Below are positions 1 through 6,944 of a stretch of DNA of 11,757 nt, one piece after another (position 1 is the stretch's first letter; every line of letters begins with the position of its first letter). The notes under the pieces are model-generated. The model ran no database searches. It had not been told where the DNA came from and was given only the letters and a program-made list of their open reading frames with translations. The position numbers were made by a program, and so were the translations under genes. The stretch is from an uncultured bacterium (GTDB taxonomy: Bacteria > Bacillota > Clostridia > Lachnospirales > Lachnospiraceae): contig CAJMNU010000038.1 in the NCBI GenBank assembly GCA_905214855.1, positions 1 to 11,757 of the forward strand. Direction: 5' to 3'.

Positions 1-57
1 AAGTAGGAATGAAACATAAAAGTTTATAACTTTTTATAAGTTTTCAGTAACGGAATC

Positions 58-936
58 ATGAGACTCATTATTGTGACAGGAATGTCAGGAGCAGGAAAGA
101 GTACTGCTCTGAAAATTTTAGAAGATTTTGGATTTTATTGTGTGGATAATCTTCCAATCCCTCTGGTAGAGCAGTTTTTGGATCTGGTTTTGGAAAATTC
201 CGGAGATATCAAGGATGCGGCATTGGGAATCGATATCAGAACAGGAGATGATCTGCCGGAGCTTGGAAATATTTTAAAACATTGGAAAGAAAAACAATAT
301 GAGTATCAAGTTGTATTTTTGGATTCCAGTGATGACACATTGATCAAGCGTTATAAGGAAACAAGAAGAAGCCATCCACTGGCTGTTGGGGGAAGGATTG
401 ACCGTGGGATCGTGGCGGAACGCAAGCAGATGGCTTTTTTGAAAGAAGAGGCAGACTATATTATTGATACCAGTAAGCTGTTGACTAGAGAATTACGTCA
501 GGAGCTGGAAAATATTTTTGTGCAGGGAAAAGAGTACCGCAATCTGTATGTCACAGTCCTGTCTTTTGGTTTTAAATATGGAATTCCGGTGGATGCAGAT
601 CTGGTCTTTGATGTACGTTTTCTGCCAAATCCTTACTATGTGGAGACACTTCGCCCCAAAACGGGAAATGACAAAGATGTACAGGAATTTGTGATGCAGG
701 GAGGAAAGGCACAGTGCTTTTTAGATAAATTGTATGATATGCTTCAATTCCTGCTTCCTAATTATGTGCTGGAAGGAAAGAATCAATTAGTTATTGGAGT
801 CGGATGTACAGGGGGAAAGCATCGTTCTGTTACAATTGCCAATGCGCTGTATGAACGCCTGAAAGGGCAGAGTGATGAATATGGACTGAAAATAGAACAC
901 AGAGATATTGAAAATGACAGCCGGAGAAAGAAGTAA
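58..936 (+). CDS. rapZ: RapZ/YvcJ-family nucleotide-binding protein
   Basis: This is a 292-residue RapZ (YvcJ) family protein of the usual length. An N-terminal P-loop is visible at residues 8-16 (GMSGAGKST), and the conserved C-terminal domain carries VIGVGCTGGKHRSV around residues 246-259. In Enterobacteria RapZ is an RNA-binding adapter controlling glmS mRNA through small RNAs. In Firmicutes the homolog YvcJ hydrolyses nucleotides and its target is less clear, so the RNA-adapter role here is inference from the family. The ATG at 58 has only a weak upstream purine stretch (cgga), which suggests translation coupled to an upstream gene outside the window; a TAG at 4-6 could be that gene's stop, but this cannot be confirmed. 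whiA follows after 30 bases, so the two are probably cotranscribed. The yvcK gene that often lies between rapZ and whiA in Firmicutes is absent. Confidence 0.96.
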   Translation: MRLIIVTGMSGAGKSTALKILEDFGFYCVDNLPIPLVEQFLDLVLENSGDIKDAALGIDIRTGDDLPELGNILKHWKEKQYEYQVVFLDSSDDTLIKRYKETRRSHPLAVGGRIDRGIVAERKQMAFLKEEADYIIDTSKLLTRELRQELENIFVQGKEYRNLYVTVLSFGFKYGIPVDADLVFDVRFLPNPYYVETLRPKTGNDKDVQEFVMQGGKAQCFLDKLYDMLQFLLPNYVLEGKNQLVIGVGCTGGKHRSVTIANALYERLKGQSDEYGLKIEHRDIENDSRRKK

Positions 937-966
937 AAACAGACAACAGGCAGAATGGAGGCACAT

Positions 967-1953
967 ATGTCTTTTTCTTCAAGGGTAAAAGATGAGTTGT
1001 CTCATCAGATGAGTACAGCACGTCACTGCCAGATTGCAGAGATAGCCGCAATTATCAGTTTGTGCGGCAGGATCCAGATTTCAGAAGAGGAACATTATTG
1101 TATCCGGATTCATACAGAAAATGTAGCAGTTACAAGAAAGTACTTTACATTATTGAAAAAAACATTTAATATAAATACGGACATTTCGATTCGAAGGAAC
1201 GCATATCTTAAAAAAAATCAGGTTTATACAGTGATCATTGGGAATCATGAGGATGCATTGCGGGTTTTGCAGGCAACAAAACTTTTAAAGAGCGACGGGG
1301 ACATTGGTGAAAACATGGAACTTGTCGGAAATGTTGTCATCCAGCAGCCGTGCTGCAGGCGTGCATTTATCCGAGGTGCTTTTTTAGCCTCGGGTTCTAT
1401 CAGTGATCCGGAAAAGTTTTATCATTTTGAGATCGTATGCTCTACAGAGGAAAAGGCAAGACAACTGCAGAGTATTATTGCAACGTTTGACCTTGATGCC
1501 AAAATTGTACAGAGAAAGAAATATTTCATAGTGTACATTAAGGAAGGCAGTCAGATCGTTGATATCTTAAATGTGATGGAAGCTCCGCAAAGTTTGATGG
1601 AACTGGAAAACATCCGGATTCTCAAAGAAATGCGCAACAGTGTAAACCGTCAGGTGAATTGTGAAACTGCAAATATCAATAAAACAGTTTCAGCGGCTGT
1701 AAAACAGATTGAGGATATTGAGTACATTAAAGAACGATATGGATTTGAACATTTGCCTGAAAATCTGCGTGAAATTGCAGAGGCTCGGCTTCTTCGCCCA
1801 GAGGCTACATTAAAGGAGTTGGGAGAAGCTATGAATCCTCCTGTTGGTAAATCAGGGGTGAATCATAGGCTGAGAAAATTGAGTACATTGGCAGCATCAT
1901 TGCGTGAAAATTCAGAGCATAGACAAAATACAGAGCATTTGTCTGTGCAGTAG
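967..1953 (+). CDS. whiA: WhiA-family DNA-binding protein
   Basis: The protein has 328 residues (B. subtilis WhiA is about 316). The start at 967 (MSFSSRVKDEL) is preferred over an in-frame ATG at 955 because GGAGG at 957-961 sits five bases before 967 and the homologous N-terminus begins MSFS. The N-terminal two thirds resemble a degenerate LAGLIDADG homing-endonuclease fold, with the remnant FIRGAFLASGS in the middle of the protein. The C-terminal third (LLRPEATLKELGEAM and KSGVNHRLRKL) is the helix-turn-helix DNA-binding domain. In actinomycetes WhiA is a sporulation transcription factor; in Firmicutes it binds DNA and affects cell division and chromosome segregation. It sits between rapZ and an HPr-like gene, as in the Bacillus yvcJ-yvcK-yvcL-crh cluster, but without yvcK. 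The cellular role in this organism is inferred from the family. Confidence 0.96.
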   Translation: MSFSSRVKDELSHQMSTARHCQIAEIAAIISLCGRIQISEEEHYCIRIHTENVAVTRKYFTLLKKTFNINTDISIRRNAYLKKNQVYTVIIGNHEDALRVLQATKLLKSDGDIGENMELVGNVVIQQPCCRRAFIRGAFLASGSISDPEKFYHFEIVCSTEEKARQLQSIIATFDLDAKIVQRKKYFIVYIKEGSQIVDILNVMEAPQSLMELENIRILKEMRNSVNRQVNCETANINKTVSAAVKQIEDIEYIKERYGFEHLPENLREIAEARLLRPEATLKELGEAMNPPVGKSGVNHRLRKLSTLAASLRENSEHRQNTEHLSVQ

Positions 1954-2019
1954 TAAACAAGAGATACTAAAAAGAGTGTGGGTCAGTGTGGCAGCACTTA
2001 TGGAATGAGGAGGAGAATT

Positions 2020-2274
2020 ATGACAAAAAAGGCGGTTACAATTGAGATTTCATCTGGATTGGAGGCGCGTCCGATTGCGATGCTCGTTCAGGTTGCAAGT
2101 CAGTTTGAGAGCAGCATCTATGTAGAATGTGATAACAAAAGAGTCAATGCGAAGAGCATTATGGGTATGATGACATTGGGATTATCTGCAGGAGAGCAGG
2201 TGACAGTGGAGGCTGATGGTGTGGATGAATCTGCCGCAGTCGATGAGATTGAAAAATATCTGAAGAATAAATAA
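2020..2274 (+). CDS. HPr-like (Crh-type) protein with Glu in place of His15
   Basis: This is an 84-residue HPr-fold protein. The start at 2020 is chosen because AGGAGGAG at 2008-2015 precedes it and the N-terminus MTKKAVTIEI aligns with HPr; an in-frame ATG at 1978 would add 14 residues that do not look like HPr. The regulatory serine motif is intact (NAKSIMG, Ser46). The active-site motif normally written GLHARP reads GLEARP, so His15, which accepts phosphate from PEP/Enzyme I, is Glu15. The protein therefore should not carry phosphate in the PTS relay. B. subtilis Crh, encoded at the equivalent place after whiA, likewise lacks His15 (it has Gln) and acts only through Ser46 phosphorylation by HPrK as a CcpA corepressor. 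A Crh-like regulatory role is a reasonable inference. A strong terminator follows at 2296. Confidence 0.93.
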   Translation: MTKKAVTIEISSGLEARPIAMLVQVASQFESSIYVECDNKRVNAKSIMGMMTLGLSAGEQVTVEADGVDESAAVDEIEKYLKNK

Positions 2275-2295
2275 TAAGTAACCTATTTTGCTGGC

Positions 2296-2355
2296 AAAAG
2301 GGATTGCTGCAGCTGAAGAGATTCAGTGGTGCAGTGATCCCTTTTCTCTTTTTTT
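2296..2355 (+). terminator. Intrinsic terminator after the HPr-like gene
   Basis: The outer arms AAAAGGGAT (2296-2304) and ATCCCTTTT (2337-2345) are perfectly complementary. Inside, CTGCA pairs with TGCAG and CTGAA pairs with TTCAG across a GAGA loop. Seven T residues follow at 2349-2355. This is a long composite hairpin with a U-tract, positioned 21 bases after the HPr-like stop codon. It closes the rapZ-whiA-HPr transcript and separates it from dnaE. Confidence 0.9.
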
Positions 2356-2368
2356 CTGTTTCCAAATA

Positions 2369-2377
2369 TGGTACACT
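2369..2377 (+). promoter_or_regulatory. Possible extended -10 promoter for dnaE
   Basis: TGGTACACT reads as an extended -10 element (TGn followed by TACACT) just after the terminator and about 115 bases before the dnaE start. No good -35 hexamer is visible at the normal distance. Only the T-rich terminator tail lies there, which is tolerable for an extended -10 promoter. A second AT-rich candidate, TATAAA at 2424-2429, also lacks a clear -35. dnaE needs a promoter here because the preceding transcript is terminated, but which element is used is inference. Confidence 0.4.
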
Positions 2378-2402
2378 AAACATACCGCAGACAAAGAGAT
2401 AG

Positions 2403-2424
2403 ATGATATCTTTGCTTATATCAT
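2403..2424. repeat. Inverted repeat in the dnaE leader
   Basis: ATGATAT (2403-2409) and ATATCAT (2418-2424) form a perfect 7-bp dyad with an 8-base spacer, between the putative promoter and the dnaE start. It could be a protein-binding operator or a small 5'-leader hairpin. It is AT-rich and short, so chance cannot be excluded. Confidence 0.35.
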
Positions 2425-2491
2425 ATAAAAGGTGATGTGGGATAAAAAGAATACAAAAAGTTAGAGAGATTATGGAAAGAAAGGGGATTAT

Positions 2492-4505
2492 ATGGCATTT
2501 ACACATTTACATGTGCATACAGAATATAGCTTGCTGGATGGCTCTTGCAAGATTAAAGAATTGGCTGCAAGGGCAAAAGAACTGGGAATGGACAGTATAG
2601 CGGTAACAGATCATGGCGTAATGTATGGTGTGATTGATTTTTACCGTGCAGCAAAGGAAGTTGGGATTAAGCCGATTATTGGATGCGAAGTATATGTTGC
2701 CCCGGGATCCAGATTTGATAGGGAGATGGGGAGTGGTGAAGACCGATATTATCATTTGGTGCTTCTTGCAGAAAATAATATAGGATATTCCAATTTGATG
2801 AAGATTGTTTCCAAGGGATTTGTAGACGGATTTTACTATAAACCGCGTGTGGATTATGAGGTCTTGTCAAAATACCATGAGGGAATCATCGCTCTGAGTG
2901 CATGTCTTGCCGGCGAAGTGGCAAGAATGCTACAGAGAGGAATGTATGAGGAAGGACGGGCGGCAGCACTGCGTTATCAGGAAATTTTTGGAAAGGGGAA
3001 TTTTTTTCTGGAGATGCAGGATCATGGCATTGCAGCGCAAAAGAATGTAAATAGTGCATTGATGCGTATGAGTAAAGAGACAGGAATTGGCTTGGTTGCA
3101 ACCAATGATATCCATTATACATTAGAAACAGATGCAAAAGCGCATGATATCCTTCTGTGCATTCAAACAGGGAAAAAAGTAACAGACGAAAACCGTATGA
3201 GATATGAGGGAGGACAGTATTATTGTAAATCAGAAGAAGAGATGAAAAAACTGTTTCCCTACGCACCAGAGGCTTTGGAAAATACACACAAGATCGCAGA
3301 TCGCTGTAATGTGGAGATTGAGTTTGGTGTGACCAAACTGCCTAAATTTGATGTACCAGACGGACTCACTTCGTGGGAATATCTAAACCAGCTCTGTGAT
3401 AAAGGATTTCAGGAACGCTATCCAAATGATGATGGAACACTGAGACAAAAGATGAAATATGAGCTGGATGTCATACACAATATGGGATATGTGGATTACT
3501 TCCTGATCGTTTGGGACTTTATCCATTTTGCAAGATCACATGATATCATGGTAGGACCGGGGCGTGGATCGGCAGCGGGAAGTATTGTCTCTTACTGCCT
3601 TGGAATTACAAGTATTGATCCAACACAGTACAATCTTTTGTTTGAGCGTTTTTTGAATCCAGAGCGTGTTTCCATGCCAGATATCGATATTGACTTTTGC
3701 TTTGAAAGAAGGCAGGAAGTCATTGATTATGTGGTGCAAAAGTATGGAAAAGATCAGGTAGTACAGATTGTAACATTTGGTACTCTGGCAGCAAAGGGTG
3801 TCGTAAGGGATGTGGGACGTGTTTTAGATATGCCATATGCCCAGTGTGATGCCATTGCAAAGATGATTCCTGATGATTTGGGTATGACATTGGATAAGGC
3901 ATTGAAAATGAGTCCTGATTTAAAAAGTGCGTATGAGAACGACGAACAAGTACGTTTTTTGATTGATATGTCAAAGCGTTTGGAGGGGCTTCCAAGACAT
4001 ACATCCATGCATGCAGCAGGGGTTGTGATCAGCAGGACGAATGTAGATGAGTATGTTCCGCTTTCTAGGGCAGCAGACGGAACGATTGTGACTCAGTTTA
4101 CAATGACAACACTGGAAGAATTAGGTCTTTTGAAAATGGATTTTCTGGGGCTTAGAACACTTACAGTAATACAGCATGCTGTACAACATATTGAAAAAAA
4201 TCATGGGATCAAACTGGATTTGGATCAGATTGATTATAATGATAAGAAAGTCTTGGATTCCATTGGCACTGGAAAGTGTGATGGTGTGTTTCAGTTAGAA
4301 AGTGCCGGAATGAAGAGCTTTATGAAGGAACTAAAACCAGAAAGTCTGGAAGATATCATTGCAGGTATTTCCCTGTATCGTCCCGGACCAATGGATTTTA
4401 TTCCTAAATACCTTGCCGGAAAGAATGATAGAAAGTCTATTTCTTATGCAACACCATTGTTAAAACCTATTTTGAGTCCTACATATGGATGTATTGTTTA
4501 TCAGG
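2492..4505 (+). CDS. dnaE: DNA polymerase III alpha subunit, exon 1 (joins to 5375-6843)
   Basis: This is the first exon of dnaE, the replicative DNA polymerase III alpha subunit: 671 codons plus the first base (G) of codon 672. The joined product of 2492-4505 with 5375-6843 has 1160 residues, the same as E. coli DnaE. The PHP domain starts at residue 4 (THLHVHTEYSLLDGSCK). The polymerase palm follows, with catalytic aspartates in PDIDIDF (Asp397, Asp399) and LKMDFLGLRTL (Asp550). The exon ends in the conserved YGCIVYQ. It is DnaE-type, not PolC, because it has no internal 3'-5' exonuclease. AAAGGGG about six bases upstream is the Shine-Dalgarno. Read without splicing, the frame runs five intron codons and stops at 4520-4522, giving a 676-residue truncated protein without the rest of the fingers. 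Confidence 0.95.
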
Positions 4506-4905
4506 GTGCGACTCGTTCCTAGTTTAAATAAACAAAGACTAGGCACATGAAAGATTTTCTTTTATGTAGAACTGCAATTTCAAAGTATGGAATGAAGGGG
4601 GTAACGTCCCGAAACATACTCTTTGATACTCCGACTAGCATGATAAGACGAAAGTGTAAGTGTTAGAAGCTCGGTGAAGTCGGCAGAAAGAAACCTAAGT
4701 TTAAGAAATAATGGAGTAAGGCGGATACAAAAGAGCCCAGAGCCTATCTGCCATGAAAAATTAAAGTATGGGATATGGTTTATGATATGCCGGAAGTCTA
4801 TAAAGTTTCTATGGTGAGTATGTCGTAAAGACTGACGAACTCAAGAATTTAAAAGGTCTAGATACAACTTTATGGAAACATAAAGAACCGCTCCAGCGGT
4901 GTTAG

Positions 4906-4942
4906 TGCGGTAAAGTAAGAATCTTGGTCATGAAATACCGTA
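4906..4942 (+). other. Probable EBS1 hairpin of the dnaE intron
   Basis: TGCGGTA (4906-4912) pairs with TACCGTA (4936-4942), giving a 7-bp stem with one G-U pair and a 23-nt loop. In the loop, CTTGGT (4923-4928) can pair over six bases, two of them G-U, with the last six exon bases ATCAGG (4500-4505). This is the expected placement for exon-binding site 1, which selects the 5' splice site and the DNA target. I could not place EBS2 or EBS3 with confidence. Confidence 0.55.
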
Positions 4943-5204
4943 GTATGCGAAATCTTCGGATGGCGGGCATATTTGAGCTAACAGGTCTATATTGAGCACC
5001 TAAAGAAACGATGTACAGATAGAAATTGTGGAACGAGGAAAGATATCGAATATCTAATGTAATAAGTAAAATAAGTTAGATATAAATTGACGAAGAAGAA
5101 TAAGCAGTTGAATCGATGTTGAAAAGCAGTGTTCGAACCAATGAAGTTCCTGTAACGGGAATGGAGGAATGGGCACAAGTCATTGTAACTTTTATAGATT
5201 TGAA

Positions 5205-5252
5205 ATGGAGTAAATAGATTCATTCAAAATGAAGTAAATGGATTCGTTCAAA
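5205..5252 (+). repeat. 24-bp tandem direct repeat in intron domain IV
   Basis: Two adjacent 24-base units, 5205-5228 and 5229-5252, match at 21 of 24 positions. All three differences are G/A transitions (5208/5232, 5216/5240, 5222/5246). Each unit begins ATGRAGTAAAT and ends TTCRTTCAAA. The repeat fills much of the roughly 90-nt domain IV loop, the position where mobile group II introns carry the maturase gene. Each unit contains in-frame stops, so it is non-coding. Confidence 0.85.
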
Positions 5253-5291
5253 TAGAATAGAGATTTCATGAATGGGAGTTACAACGATGGA

Positions 5292-5374
5292 ACGCCGTGT
5301 GCGGGGAAACTCGCACGCACGGTGTGGAGTGGGGGAAAACCCAGAGATACAGTCAAAGGGTTACCTATCACTAT
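5292..5374 (+). ncRNA. Group II intron domains V and VI (catalytic core and branch point)
   Basis: Domain V is 5292-5325, exactly 34 nt. It has nine lower base pairs including a G-U wobble at position 3 (5294 with 5323), a two-base AC bulge at 5315-5316, five upper pairs, and a GAAA tetraloop at 5306-5309. The catalytic triad reads CGC (5293-5295) rather than the commoner AGC, with the partner changed to G (5324) so pairing is kept. Domain VI follows after GG: 5328-5335 pairs with 5364-5372, leaving A5367 as the only bulged base, seven bases before the intron end. This is the expected lariat branch point. The distal part of domain VI is AACCC (5338-5342) pairing with GGGTT (5358-5362). Confidence 0.9.
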
Positions 5375-6843
5375 AACAAGTTATGCAGATCGTTCGTGAT
5401 CTGGCAGGTTATACTATGGCACGCAGCGATCTGGTGCGTAAGGCGATGTCAAAGAAAAAGGCAGATGTCATGGAGGAAGAACGCAAGAACTTTGTTTATG
5501 GCAACGAAAAAGAAGGTATCAAGGGATGTATTGCGAATGGAATTGACGAAAAGACAGCAAATCAGATTTATGATACGATGATTGATTTTGCAAGGTATGC
5601 TTTTAATAAGTCCCATGCAGCTGCTTATGCAGTTGTATCCTATCAGACAGCATATTTAAAGTATTATTATCCAAGAGAATATATGGCAGCTCTTATGACA
5701 TCCGTGATGGAAAATGTGACAAAAGTATCAGAATATATCCTAACTTGCCGTCAGATGAATATTAAGATCTTACCTCCGGATATTAATGAAGGAGAGAGTG
5801 GTTTTTCTGTATCTGGCGATTCCATCCGTTATGGGCTTTCTGCGATTAAAAGTGTGGGAAAATCTGTAGTCAATGCGATTTTGCAGGAGAGAGACAGAAA
5901 GGGGAAATTTAATTCTCTGGAAGACTTTGTCGAGCGCATGAGCAACAGAGAAGTCAACAGGAGGACATTGGAAAGTTTTATTAAATCAGGGGCATTAGAC
6001 AGCCTGCCGGGAACCAGAAAACAGAAGATGATGGTGGCAGGGGGGATGTTAGATCAAAAAGCAAAGGAAAAGAAGACAGGGATGGAGGGACAGCTCAGTC
6101 TGTTTGATTTTGCGCCAGAAGAAGAAAAGGAACATTTCCGTATTTCTTTTCCGAATGTAGGAGAATTTGGAAAAGAAGAACTTCTTGCGAATGAAAAAGA
6201 AACTCTTGGAATTTATATCAGTGGTCATCCAATGGAAGAATACGAGGCTTTATGGAGAAAGAACATTACAGCCACAACAATTCAGTTCATGGTAGATGAG
6301 GAGACGGGTGAGGCGCAGATAAAAGATGGCACATATGTAACGATTGGTGGTATGATTACTTCAAAAACGGTGAAACTTACCAAAAGAAATCAAATGATGG
6401 CTTTTTTGACAGTGGAAGATCTAATGGGAAGTGTAGAGGTTTTGGTATTTCCAAAGGATTATGAGAGTAAACGTCAGATGCTCATAGAAGAAGAAAAGGT
6501 GTTCATACGTGGCAGAGCATCAATTGGAGATGAACCAGTTGGAAAAGTGATCATGGAACAGATAATCCCGTTTTCTGATGTTCCCAGAGAACTTTGGATC
6601 CAATATTCAAATAAGGCGGCATGGGAAAAGGGACAGAAGGATCTTTTGGAGTCTATTCAGGATTCCGATGGAGACAGCCATGTGATCATTTATTTGGAGC
6701 AGGAAAAAGCGATAAAAAAACTTCCTCCCAATTATGATGTCCAGATTGATCTGCCACTTTTGGAGAGACTGAGAGGACAACTTGGTGAAAAAAATGTCAA
6801 AGTAGTAGAAAAAACTATTGAAAAGATAGGCAAAATGCATTAG
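5375..6843 (+). CDS. dnaE: DNA polymerase III alpha subunit, exon 2 (joins to 2492-4505)
   Basis: This exon supplies the last two bases of codon 672 and residues 673-1160 of DnaE. It opens with EQVMQIVRDLAGYT and SKKKADVMEEER, the fingers region matching EQVMQIAQVLSGYT and GKKKPEEM of E. coli DnaE. A helix-hairpin-helix region (LSAIKSVGKSVVNAI) lies near residue 827. An OB-fold (GTYVTIGGMITS through GSVEVLVFP) lies near residues 990-1040. The C-terminal tail corresponds to the tau/clamp-interaction region. The first ATG in the exon is 5383 (Met675), but no Shine-Dalgarno precedes it and a protein starting there would lack the PHP domain and palm, so it should not be read as an independent gene. 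The stop is TAG at 6841-6843, with pfkA starting 101 bases later. Confidence 0.94.
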
Positions 6844-6848
6844 AATAA

Positions 6849-6895
6849 TTTTTGATGTTAGATTCAAAATACCTTGTACCCCCTAACATCAAAAA
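6849..6895. repeat. 13-bp perfect inverted repeat between dnaE and pfkA
   Basis: TTTTTGATGTTAG (6849-6861) and CTAACATCAAAAA (6883-6895) are perfectly complementary across a 21-base spacer, starting five bases after the dnaE stop. As RNA it forms a stable AT-rich hairpin, but there is no T-run after the 3' arm, so it is not a standard intrinsic terminator. It could be an mRNA processing or stabilising hairpin, or a binding site for a dimeric regulator. Confidence 0.7.
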
Positions 6896-6919
6896 TATGG
6901 ATACTTGGGATATGGCAAT

Positions 6920-6942
6920 CAATTACGAGATGGAGGTAATTG
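6920..6942 (+). promoter_or_regulatory. Hairpin presenting the pfkA ribosome binding site
   Basis: CAATTAC (6920-6926) and GTAATTG (6936-6942) pair perfectly around a nine-base loop. The Shine-Dalgarno GGAGG (6932-6936) lies in the loop and its last base is in the stem. The start codon is two bases after the hairpin. Such an arrangement could modulate pfkA translation; whether it is functional is inference. Confidence 0.5.
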
Positions 6943-6944
6943 CT

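Larger units (their letters stand above)
4506..5374 (+). mobile_element. ORF-less group II intron interrupting dnaE
   Basis: This 869-nt group II intron is inserted in phase 1 in codon 672 of dnaE. It begins GTGCGAC, the group II 5' consensus, and ends CACTAT. Exact removal joins TATCAG-G to AA-CAA-GTT-ATG, restoring the invariant YQEQVM motif. Ribozyme structure is visible: domain I hairpins include CCGACT/AGTCGG (4631-4636 with 4678-4683), a GAAA-capped 7-bp hairpin (4868-4885) and a 7-bp stem presenting a probable EBS1 (4906-4942). A short domain IV is closed by TTGTAACT/AGTTACAA (5183-5190 with 5277-5284), followed by domains V and VI. No reverse transcriptase or maturase frame, or a recognisable relic of one, is present. 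The overall look and the GTGCGACTCG start recall the IIB/chloroplast-like group; this class call is tentative. In vivo splicing and any mobility probably rely on a maturase encoded elsewhere. Confidence 0.94.

Noticed and set aside
1..57. Possible terminator or dyad before rapZ (TTATAA repeats).
   Set aside because: The arms are imperfect and purely AT, with no clear stem plus T-run; nothing can be supported.
4506..4522. Premature stop making dnaE a pseudogene, or a sequencing frameshift.
   Set aside because: The break coincides exactly with a group II intron 5' consensus, and the 3' boundary restores the reading frame and a conserved motif. A full domain V and VI are present.
4987..5223. 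Antisense ORF of 78 residues inside the intron, considered as a maturase relic.
   Set aside because: It is on the wrong strand and shows no reverse transcriptase motifs such as YADD; it is a chance ORF in AT-rich ribozyme sequence.
4506..5374. Intein in DnaE.
   Set aside because: The inserted segment is not an open frame; it has multiple stops in every forward frame and no intein splicing residues.
5297..5581. 94-residue + strand ORF covering intron domain V and the start of exon 2.
   Set aside because: It runs out of frame with dnaE through ribozyme structure and has no family resemblance.
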